20,927 nucleotides of DNA from Phycisphaerales bacterium (GTDB lineage Bacteria; Planctomycetota; Phycisphaerae; SM23-33): contig PMYM01000185.1 in NCBI GenBank assembly GCA_003171235.1, positions 450 to 21,376 of the forward strand, given 5' to 3'. Position numbers and translations under genes: made by a program. Positions 15,171 to 20,927 of the stretch are shown here, piece after piece (the stretch's first letter is position 1; each line of letters starts with the position of its first letter). The notes under the pieces are model-generated. The model had not been told where the DNA came from and made no database searches. It was given only the letters and a program-made list of their open reading frames with translations.

Positions 15171-15206
15171 AGCGGCAGAGGCCTGATTGGACCCCTGCCG
15201 CTTTCT
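15171..15206 (+). terminator. Likely terminator after tRNA-Val
   Basis: AGCGGCAG (15171-15178) pairs with CTGCCGCT (15195-15202), extendable by two more pairs past one mismatch, and is followed by TTTCT. It sits 38 bases after the tRNA. Confidence 0.45.
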
Positions 15207-15232
15207 CCCCGCCGGTTTTTCCGCCGGCGGGG
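15207..15232. repeat. Strong GC hairpin between tRNA-Val and mini-gene
   Basis: CCCCGCCGG (15207-15215) pairs perfectly with CCGGCGGGG (15224-15232) across an 8-base loop TTTTTCCG. On the minus strand it comes 26 bases after the mini-gene stop codon and could protect or end that transcript, although no T-run follows on that strand. Confidence 0.5.
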
Positions 15233-15258
15233 CAGCCGCTCACTTGGCGGCACGAGAG

Positions 15259-15309
15259 TTATTTCCTCTTGGCTTTCTTGACCTTCTTCTTCTTGGCTTT
15301 CTTTGCCAT
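15259..15309 (-). CDS. 16-residue lysine-rich mini-protein
   Basis: The ATG at 15309 opens MAKKAKKKKVKKAKRK, then TAA (15259-15261). It was found by reading the minus strand behind an exact Shine-Dalgarno match. Eleven of 16 residues are Lys and one is Arg, the rest being Met, Ala and Val, so the peptide resembles the basic tails of histone-H1-like or ribosomal proteins and would bind nucleic acid if made. It lies between nrdJ, which is divergent, and tRNA-Val, which is convergent, with more than 200 bases of non-coding DNA upstream. The strength of the ribosome binding site and the clean start and stop argue for translation; the tiny size means conservation in relatives is the needed proof. 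No function is known to me. Confidence 0.6.
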   Translation of the reverse strand: MAKKAKKKKVKKAKRK

Positions 15310-15316
15310 GCTTTTA

Positions 15317-15326
15317 TCACCTCCTT
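15317..15326 (-). promoter_or_regulatory. Perfect Shine-Dalgarno (AAGGAGGTGA)
   Basis: AAGGAGGTGA on the minus strand is a 10-base match to the 16S rRNA anti-Shine-Dalgarno, 7 bases before the mini-gene ATG. No better ribosome binding site precedes any of the large genes in this window. Confidence 0.8.
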
Positions 15327-15517
15327 CCCGTTGCGTTTTCGCGCGACACAGAGGTTGCATGCAAAACAAAACGACGTGCTTCAACGGCATTGTCGAACGC
15401 AGGCTGACTTTTTTCTACTGCAAATCTTTTCTTTTGTGTGAGAATCTTGGATCACCCAAGTCAGTGGGATTGCCGGCGCGCCATTCCGGCAGGCGTATAA
15501 ATAGCAAGAGAGCCAAA

Positions 15518-17413
15518 ATGGACCAGCCAAGCCTGCAGCTATCGGATAACGCCCTGGCGGTGCTGCGGCATCGCTACCTGATCCGCCGGCCCGACGGCAG
15601 CGTGGCCGAGACGCCCGAGAATATGTTCATGCGCGTGGCCAGGGCGGTGGCGAAGGCCGAGTGGCGCTACGGGGCCGACCAGCAGCAGGTGGATGAATTT
15701 ACCCAGCGCTTCTACCGGCTCATGGGCGAGGGCGTCTTCCTGCCCAACAGCCCCACGCTGATGAACGCCGGGCGCGAGCTGGGCCTCTTGAGCGCCTGCT
15801 TCGTGCTGCCCGTCGAGGACAGCATCGAGGGCATCTTCGAGTCGGTCAAGCACACCGCCATGATCCAGAAGGCCGGCGGGGGCACGGGCTTCGCCTTCGA
15901 CCGCCTGAGGCCCACCGGCGACTACATCTCCACCAGCGGCGGCGCCACCAGCGGGCCCATGAGCTTCTGGCGGGTGTTTTCCGAGGCGACCAACGCCATC
16001 CAGCAGGGGGCCTTCCGCCGCGGGGCCAACATGGGCATGCTCAGCGTCACCCATCCCGACATCCTGAAGTTCATCACCGCCAAGAGCCGGCCGGGGGAGT
16101 TCGAGAACTTCAACATCTCCATCAAGGTCGGCGACGATTTTCTCGACGCCGTCGAGCACAATCCCCAGGCCCCGCACGTGGTGATCAACCCGCGCACCCA
16201 CCGCCGATACCTGCTGCCGCGCAAGCTCGACATTGCCACCTACGGCATGGCCGACCTGGTCGAGGCCGGCGGGCAGGCGAGCGACTGCTACAGCGTGGGC
16301 GACGTGTGGAAACTCATCATCGCCAACGCCCACGCCGGCGGCGAGCCGGGCCTGTGCTTCATCGACCGCATCAACGCCGACAACCCAACGCCGCTGTTGG
16401 GCAAGATCGAGGCCACCAACCCCTGCGGCGAGCAGCCGCTCTTGCCCTACGAGGCCTGCAACCTGGGCTCGATCAACCTGGCCAGGTTCGTCGCCGACGG
16501 CAAGTTCGACGAGGCGGGCTTCCGCGAGGCGGTGGACCTGTCGGTGAGGTTCCTGGACGACGTGATCGACGTCAACAACTACGTCATCGACCCCATCCGG
16601 CGGATCTGCCTGGGTAACCGCAAGATCGGCCTGGGGGTGATGGGCTTTGCCGACGCCCTGATGAAGCTGGGCATTCCCTACACCAGCCCCGACGCCCTGG
16701 AGTTCGGAAGGCAGGTGGCCGCGGCCCTGACCGAGCAGGCCTTCGCCGCCTCCGAGGCCCTGGCCGCCCAGCGCGGCGTATTCCCCAACTACGAAGGCAG
16801 CCTCTGGCAGCGGCGCGGGCGGGCGATGCGCAACGCCGCCGTCACCACCGTCGCCCCCACCGGCACGCTCTCCATCATCGCCGGCTGCTCGGGCGGCATC
16901 GAGCCGGTCTTCGCCCTGGCCTACTGGCGGAACATCCTCTCCGGCCGGCAATTGCTGGAGGTCAACCCGGTGTTCAAGGCCGAGCTTCAGCGCCGCGGGC
17001 TGTGGAAGGACGAGCTGGCCCTGCGCCTGGCCGGCGGGGAGGAGCTTTCTCAAATCGCAGACCTGCCGCGCGAACTGGCCGAGGTGTTCGTCACCGCCCA
17101 CCAGGTGCCCCCCGTCCAGCACGTGCTGATGCAGGCGGTCTTCCAGCGCTACATCGACGGGGCCATCTCCAAGACCATCAACCTGCCGCGCCAGGCCACG
17201 CCGGCCCAGGTGGAAGAGGTCTATCTGCTGGCCTATCACAGCGGGTGTAAAGGAATAACCATCTACCGCGACGGCAGCCGCACCGGCCAGCCCATGGCCA
17301 CCCAGAGCGGCGCCGAGCCTTCGCCGATTACATGCCCCCAATGTCATCAGCCCCTGGACGCCCAGATAACCTGCAGCCGCTGCCCCAAGTGCGGATATAC
17401 GATCTGTTCCTGA
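15518..17413 (+). CDS. nrdJ: Adenosylcobalamin-dependent (class II) ribonucleotide reductase
   Basis: A 631-residue reductase making deoxyribonucleotides by a B12-generated thiyl radical. Visible features: the N-terminal region with FLPNSPTLMNAG (75-85), redox Cys94 (SACFVLP), the active-site triad Asn301-Cys303-Glu305 (NPCGEQPLLP) with Cys314 in EACNLGSIN as the second redox cysteine, PTGTLS (substrate phosphate loop), and a C-terminal zinc-ribbon-like tail with CPQC and CSRCPKCG that would include the re-reducing cysteines. No class I small subunit or class III activase is adjacent. The reading frame is open further upstream, but the ATG at 15518 begins the family's homologous region; its ribosome binding site (AAGAGAG) is weak. 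TATAAA at 15496 may be a -10. I saw no NrdR box or cobalamin riboswitch in the upstream 200 bases. Confidence 0.95.
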   Translation: MDQPSLQLSDNALAVLRHRYLIRRPDGSVAETPENMFMRVARAVAKAEWRYGADQQQVDEFTQRFYRLMGEGVFLPNSPTLMNAGRELGLLSACFVLPVEDSIEGIFESVKHTAMIQKAGGGTGFAFDRLRPTGDYISTSGGATSGPMSFWRVFSEATNAIQQGAFRRGANMGMLSVTHPDILKFITAKSRPGEFENFNISIKVGDDFLDAVEHNPQAPHVVINPRTHRRYLLPRKLDIATYGMADLVEAGGQASDCYSVGDVWKLIIANAHAGGEPGLCFIDRINADNPTPLLGKIEATNPCGEQPLLPYEACNLGSINLARFVADGKFDEAGFREAVDLSVRFLDDVIDVNNYVIDPIRRICLGNRKIGLGVMGFADALMKLGIPYTSPDALEFGRQVAAALTEQAFAASEALAAQRGVFPNYEGSLWQRRGRAMRNAAVTTVAPTGTLSIIAGCSGGIEPVFALAYWRNILSGRQLLEVNPVFKAELQRRGLWKDELALRLAGGEELSQIADLPRELAEVFVTAHQVPPVQHVLMQAVFQRYIDGAISKTINLPRQATPAQVEEVYLLAYHSGCKGITIYRDGSRTGQPMATQSGAEPSPITCPQCHQPLDAQITCSRCPKCGYTICS

Positions 17414-17423
17414 ACCGGGATCA

Positions 17424-17466
17424 TACGCAGAGGCGCAGAGAACGCAGAGAAAAACGCAGAGAGAAA
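17424..17466. repeat. 'GCAGAGG' repeat, left arm bracketing the 17541 gene
   Basis: TACGCAGAGGCGCAGAGAAC and continuation to 17466. It is nearly the reverse complement of 18122-18160, and both arms share the variant GAGAACGC, unlike the GAGGGCGC/GAGGACGC pair at 5521-5626. Confidence 0.8.
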
Positions 17467-17540
17467 GATATATAGAGAATGGAATTGCTCGTGATTAGAA
17501 TCCCCCCAATCAGGCAAGACCTTTCAGGGAGAATCAACTA

Positions 17541-18101
17541 ATGAAACGCGCGATCGCCGTCGGGCTGCTCTGTCTGTGCGTTGCGTTCGGTCAAGCCCAG
17601 GATGCTAAGCAAACGAGTACTAACAAACTGATCTTCCCGAAGGCCGGCTTTGCCATTGCGCCGCTGGATGAGCCGGGTAAGGGAACGGTTAATTCAATTG
17701 TAACGTTGTACCTCCCCATCAGTGAGGGGGATGCTCTTGACCCGGATGTCCTTGTTATGATCCATCACTTCTCAACCGGCCCGACCATGGACCAGTTTGC
17801 AGTGATAAACAGGGAGATGTTGAAGAATTCAAAATACACCCTCCTTTCCGATAGCAAGATACTCAATGACACCTGGACGGTCGAGTATTCGGGCCAGAGA
17901 GATGTTCAGGCGTTTCACTGCTACCGCAAAGTAGTCAGGAAAGGGAGAATCTTCTACGAAATCACGGCCACGGCTACCGAGGAGCAGTGGAAGAGCGTTG
18001 CAGACAAGCTCAAGGCCTGCGTGGACAGTTTTGAAACAATCAAGGGCGAGGCGGGCGCTTCTGCCAGTACCACCAATCCGGCGAGCCAGCCTGTACGCTA
18101 A
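17541..18101 (+). CDS. Small secreted protein, possibly PsbP/DcrB-like fold
   Basis: 186 residues beginning with a signal peptide (MKRAIAVGLLCLCVAFGQAQ), so probably exported to the periplasm. The mature part has the order 'PKAGFAIAPLDEP', 'VTLYLPISEG', 'DPDVLVMIHHF', 'TWTVEYSGQRDVQAFHCYRK', 'GRIFYEITATATEEQW' and ends in a helix 'KLKACVDSFE', a layout resembling PsbP/DcrB (DUF1795) proteins. That is a pattern impression, not a search result. The C-terminus is a Ser/Thr/Ala tail. AGGGAG precedes the ATG by 9 bases. The gene is bracketed by inverted 'GCAGAGG' repeats. Function unknown. Confidence 0.75.
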   Translation: MKRAIAVGLLCLCVAFGQAQDAKQTSTNKLIFPKAGFAIAPLDEPGKGTVNSIVTLYLPISEGDALDPDVLVMIHHFSTGPTMDQFAVINREMLKNSKYTLLSDSKILNDTWTVEYSGQRDVQAFHCYRKVVRKGRIFYEITATATEEQWKSVADKLKACVDSFETIKGEAGASASTTNPASQPVR

Positions 18102-18121
18102 GCGTTCTTCCTTATAAGCCT

Positions 18122-18160
18122 TCCTCTGCGTTTTCTCCGCGTTCTCTGCGCCTCTGCGTA
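18122..18160. repeat. 'GCAGAGG' repeat, right (inverted) arm
   Basis: Reverse complement reads TACGCAGAGGCGCAGAGAAC..., matching the arm at 17424-17466. The pair encloses the whole 17541-18101 gene, about 655 bases apart. Confidence 0.8.
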
Positions 18161-18322
18161 GAGTCTTGGTTTGGGACGTGCGAGCTTTGCTTGCCTGGGA
18201 GGCGCAAACTCGTTTGGGTGTAAGAAAGCGATGCCCAGGAGCGGCAGAGGCAGTGCCGTGATCCGACGCGCGCCTGGGGTATTCCTGCCGATGGTGCGAT
18301 TACCTCTGAGGTCGTCAGACAC

Positions 18323-18353
18323 GGCGGCAAACAGCGGCCGCCACGCCATCCGC
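18323..18353. repeat. 'GGCGTGGCGGCC' dispersed repeat, copy 2
   Basis: Reverse complement of the element at 6582-6611 with two or three differences over about 30 bases. Confidence 0.6.
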
Positions 18354-18384
18354 CCTGGCACCAACTTTGCCGCGGAAGGTCTCT

Positions 18385-18548
18385 CCAGAGAATCACGCCA
18401 TCGGCAGGTCAGACCAAACCCCTTGGCCGGTCACGTCACTGCCTCTGTTCATTTGCCGGACCTGTCCGGGGGTTTCGCGGCCTGCGCTGCGCTTGGCCGC
18501 TGCACCCCCGGCTAAATTCTTCCAGCCCTTCGGGCTTCGGTCAGGCGA
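18385..18548 (+). repeat. Dispersed repeat module B, copy 2 (without module E)
   Basis: It begins CCAGAGAATCACGCCATCGG and contains CAAACCCCTTGGCCGGTCAC (18415-18434), then CCGGGGGTTTCGC ... CACCCCCGGCTAA and CCCTTCGGG. It aligns along its length with 3364-3535 and, inverted, with 19884-20045. The palindromic core would fold into a strong stem. Confidence 0.75.
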
Positions 18549-18664
18549 CCGGCTCGCACTGCACGCCATTTTGCGTCCTGAGGGAGAGCACCCTGCCCTG
18601 GACATTCTACTGCGTCACAAATTGATTAGAGAACGCCCGCCGGATTCGTTAGGGTGTGAAGACT

Positions 18665-19802
18665 ATGACTGAAACCGCCAATCAGCACGTGACAATCGAG
18701 GCCCTGAGCGAGCGTCTGCTGGCCATCCGGGACTCTCTTTGACTTGCCCTCGCGCCAGGCCGAAATGGCCGCCATTGAACAGAAGATGTCCGCCCCCGGG
18801 TTCTGGGACAACGGCGAGTCCGCCCGGGGCGTCGTCGAGAAACTAAAAACCCTCAAGTCCGTCATCGACCCGGTAAACGACCTGCTCAAGCGGCTGGGCG
18901 ACCTGCGGGCGATGAATGAACTGGGTGTCGAGGCCGGCGACCAGGCCACGCTCGCCGAGGCGGCGGCCGAGGCCGCGAAATTCGCCGCCGAGTTGGAGCG
19001 GCTGGAGTTGCGCACGCTGTTGTCTGGCCCGCTGGACGCCGGTAATTGCTACTTCTCCATCCACGCCGGCGCCGGCGGCACCGAAAGCTGCGACTGGGCC
19101 GAGATGCTCCTGCGGATGTACCTGCGGTACTTCGAGCGCAACGGCTTCGAGGCCTCCGAGATCGACCGCGTGGACGGCGAAGAGGCGGGCGTCCGCTCGG
19201 TCACGCTGCACGTCCGCGGGCCATACGCCTACGGCTACCTCTCCTGCGAGCGCGGGCCCCACCGCCTGGTGCGCATCAGCCCCTACGACGCCAACAAGCG
19301 CCGCCACACCAGTTTCGCCGCGGCCGACGTGCTGCCGGAACTGGCCGACATCGAGATCGCCGTCGATTGGGACAAGGACGTGCGCGAGGACACCTACCGC
19401 AGCGGCGGGGCCGGCGGGCAGAACGTGAACAAGGTTTCTTCCGCCATCCGCCTGACCCACCTGGCCACGGGCATCGTGGTGCAGTGCCAGAACGAGCGCA
19501 GCCAGCACCAAAACCGGGCCGAGGCCCGCAAGATGCTCCAGGCCAAGCTCTACCAGCACGAGCAGGCCAAGCGCGACGCCGAGTTGGCCAAGATGTACGG
19601 CCAGAAGGGCGAGATCGCCTTCGGCCACCAGATCCGCTCCTACGTGCTCTACCCCTACCAGCTCGTGCGCGACGAGCGCACCGAGCTGAAGGCGACCAAC
19701 ACCGCCGACGTGCTGGACGGCCAGGTCCAGCCCTTCATCGACGCCATGCTCCGCTTGCGCCTCAAGCAGAATAGCGCCAAACCGGCCGAGGGCGGGGCGT
19801 AG
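18665..19802 (+). CDS. prfB: Peptide chain release factor 2, with programmed +1 frameshift
   Basis: RF2 ends translation at UGA and UAA. Frame 1 runs from the ATG at 18665 (MTETANQHVTIEALSERLLA...) through 25 codons to an in-frame TGA at 18740-18742; a +1 shift at CTT-TGA-C joins it to the long frame starting GAC at 18741 and ending at 19802, giving about 378 residues, close to the usual RF2 length. The catalytic GGQ lies at 19413-19421 (GGAGGQNVNK). The codon-recognition tripeptide, normally SPF in RF2, reads SPY here (19278-19286, RISPYDANKRRHTSF). The remainder (IHAGAGGTESCDWAEML, and the C-terminal EIAFGHQIRSYVLYPYQLV) is typical. The cell controls its own RF2 level because low RF2 favours the shift. 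The ribosome binding site before 18665 is weak. Confidence 0.95.
18731..18743 (+). promoter_or_regulatory. RF2 programmed +1 frameshift site (CTT TGA C)
   Basis: CTT (18737-18739) followed by TGA C is the canonical slippery stop of prfB. The stimulating internal Shine-Dalgarno is weak: CGGGA (18728-18732) lies 4 bases before CTT instead of a full AGGGGG, so shifting may lean more on slow UGA decoding than in E. coli. Confidence 0.9.
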
Positions 19803-20343
19803 CGCGTTTCAAGAAGGTTGCTGGTGAGCATAGCCTTTCGAGGCTGTGCTGCGCTGGCTCAAGAGCATGTGCCCTTGTAAGGTATGGTCCAGGCCCGAAG
19901 GGCCACAAGACGGTAGCCGGAGGTGGAGCGGCTGGAGCGAAGCGCAGGCTGCGGAACCCCCGGTAAGTGGCTCTGAATGGACAGAGGCAGTGCCGTGATT
20001 GGCCAAAGGGTTTCTCTCAACTGCCGATGGCATGATTCTCTGATGCATTACACGTGAAACAAGCGACACGTCCTGCTTCTTCCGCAAAGCTCACGGTCCT
20101 GTCGCGAGTCGGGCCAGTTCCGCTCGCAGATCCAGCCACTCGCTCAGTTGAACGCGGGGCGCTCTCCGGGGGTTCGCTCGCACGGCTACGCCGTGCTCGC
20201 TTCACCTCCGGCTACCTTCTTGGCGTCCCTGCGGGACTTGGCACTTCGAGCTGGTCGTCTCAAACGGGAATAGTGAGCCCGTTGGACCCACCCGATCTTG
20301 CCCTTTGCCCCGAAACTGATCCGAGCGGAGAGTTATCCCCAAC
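19803..20343. other. Gene-free, repeat-rich region between prfB and tRNA-His
   Basis: No credible gene and no clear prfB terminator. Most of it is the composite repeat at 19884-20245; the last 100 bases lead to the tRNA-His promoter. Confidence 0.6.
19884..20245. repeat. Composite dispersed repeat element, copy 2 (inverted relative to copy 1)
   Basis: Module B in reverse (19884-20045, including GTGATTGGCCAAAGGGTTTC at 19995-20014) is followed by module E forward (about 20080-20245, with TCCGGGGGTTCGCTCGCACG and TCCCTGCGGGACTTGG). This is the exact module order expected from reverse-complementing 3165-3535, including a similar joint of about 40 bases. Confidence 0.75.
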
Positions 20344-20372
20344 TTGACAGAACCGCCCCGGACCAGTATGGT
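20344..20372 (+). promoter_or_regulatory. Promoter of tRNA-His
   Basis: TTGACA (20344-20349), a 17-base spacer, then TATGGT (20367-20372). Transcription would begin about 30 bases before the tRNA. Confidence 0.7.
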
Positions 20373-20409
20373 TAATAAGCCGCTGCCACCGTAAGGGGCG
20401 GCAACCCAT

Positions 20410-20484
20410 GGTGGATGTAGCTCAATTGGTTAGAGCATCGGGTTGTGGTCCCGAGGGTTATGGGTTCGAGTCCCACCATCCACC
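20410..20484 (+). tRNA. tRNA-His (anticodon GTG)
   Basis: Acceptor GTGGATG (20411-20417) with CATCCAC (20477-20483), plus the extra G at -1 (20410) facing C73 (20484), the hallmark of tRNA-His. D-stem GCTC/GAGC, anticodon stem TCGGG/CCCGA with loop TTGTGGT (anticodon GTG), variable loop GGGTT, T-loop TTCGAGT. The outermost T-stem pair is an A-C mismatch (20460/20476). CCA is not encoded. Confidence 0.94.
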
Positions 20485-20927
20485 CGTTAGAATGTCAAAT
20501 TTGGGGGATTTCAAATCGGCCGGGTGGCATGGCAGCCGCGTCGTTCTTGACCGGCGTAGCCTTGGCGAAGCCGTTTGCGGCGGCCATGAAAAACCCTCGC
20601 AACCCTAGTGCATGCTCAAGATAGCAAGCGTCTGCCGTTCTGAAACATCAAACATGGTCGCGCGGGAAACGAAGCAGCAGGACCATGCCACCCGCCAGCG
20701 CGCCATTTCATCCCGCACGCGGAACCGTTCGCTTCGCTCACGAACCCGCGTGCCCTACATGACTACATTTGGCTCAATTCCCAGAAGCTTATCCCACCAT
20801 CGCGAGCAGGATCAACTTCGCATGCAGGTCCAGCCGTTCGCTCTGCCTTGTGCGGCGCCCTTTTCCGGGGGCTGCGCTGCGCACGGCTGCGCCGTGCTTA
20901 CTTCGCCCCCGGCTAGTAGTCTGTCAC
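20485..20927. other. Gene-free, repeat-rich end of window
   Basis: No credible gene. It contains GGGTGGCATGG (20522-20532) and its inverse (20683-20693), a GC-rich repeat (20552-20573) that is the exact inverse of 3804-3825, a hairpin CACGCGG...CCGCGTG (20716-20722/20746-20752) with inner GTTCG/CGAAC, and module E copy 3. Confidence 0.6.
20797..20927 (+). repeat. Dispersed repeat module E, copy 3 (may continue past window)
   Basis: ATCGCGAGCAGGATCAACTT near 20800 aligns with the reverse complement of about 3280-3303, and GGGGGCTGCGCTGCGCACGG followed by CTGCGCCGTGCTTACTTCGC matches 3199-3233 inverted. It ends in CCCCCGGCTAGTAG close to the window edge. Confidence 0.7.

Larger units (their letters stand above)
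18102..18664. other. Gene-free, repeat-rich region before prfB
   Basis: No credible gene. It contains the right arm of the 'GCAGAGG' pair, the 'GGCGTGGCGGCC' repeat copy 2 (18323-18353, inverted), and module B copy 2 (18385-18548). I could not identify a clear prfB promoter; the last 100 bases have no repeats and presumably hold it. Confidence 0.6.

Noticed and set aside
15310..15517. Cobalamin riboswitch or NrdR box before nrdJ
   Set aside because: I found no B12-box-like conserved core and no paired ACAC..TATAT..GTGT-type boxes in this stretch.
15539..17347. Minus-strand frame of 602 codons opposite nrdJ
   Set aside because: Antisense shadow of a clear class II reductase; the product is Gly/Val/His-rich without motifs.
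20331..20340. DnaA-box-like TTATCCCCA and a possible replication origin
   Set aside because: A single near match with no cluster, no AT-rich unwinding element, and no dnaA or dnaN nearby.
20408..20608. 66-codon frame MVDVAQLVRASGCGPEGYG...
   Set aside because: It is the translation of tRNA-His and its flank, a common spurious prediction.

Overview
The window looks like chromosomal DNA of a high-GC bacterium, most likely a planctomycete of the Phycisphaerae type. The clues are a B12-dependent (class II) ribonucleotide reductase as a housekeeping gene, a degenerate AddB-like nuclease, a secreted protein with the 'VLDSNSMVGGNGYNS' N-terminus that I associate with planctomycetes, and many dispersed GC-rich palindromic repeats. 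The lineage is an inference; there is no rRNA gene here to confirm it.

Layout. 1-2916 (minus): the 5' 972 codons of an AddB-like PD-(D/E)XK nuclease, carrying two in-frame repeat insertions. 2917-3898: no gene, repeat-rich. 3899-6458 (plus): a tandem-domain amidohydrolase and a short-chain dehydrogenase, probably one metabolic pair, separated by an inverted pair of 'gcagagg' repeats. 6459-7330: no gene, repeats giving way to an AT-richer leader with promoter-like and palindromic signals. 7331-12349 (plus): a compact, compositionally foreign operon of four overlapping or nearly abutting genes: a C5 DNA methyltransferase, an HD-domain phosphohydrolase, a P-loop (ORC/AAA-like) ATPase and a protein with two Rossmann-like halves reminiscent of CARF sensors. 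No restriction endonuclease accompanies the methyltransferase. 12492-15006 (minus): a secreted TPR-containing protein and a CDP-alcohol phosphatidyltransferase. 15060: tRNA-Val(TAC) with a good promoter. 15259-15309 (minus): a 16-residue lysine-rich mini-gene behind a perfect Shine-Dalgarno. 15518-17413: nrdJ. 17541-18101: a small secreted protein bracketed by inverted repeats. 18665-19802: prfB with the programmed +1 frameshift. 20410-20484: tRNA-His. The remainder is repeat-rich intergenic DNA.

The main candidate for an undescribed system is the 7331-12349 operon. Its layout (self-marking methyltransferase, hydrolase effector, ATPase, possible ligand sensor, translational coupling, lower GC than both flanks) is what one expects of a mobile anti-phage or conflict system, and I cannot match it to a named one. 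The function is inferred from domains and context only. A second theme is the repeat population: a composite element of about 360 bp is present in opposite orientations near the two ends of the window, and intergenic-type palindromes have entered the addB-like coding sequence without breaking it.
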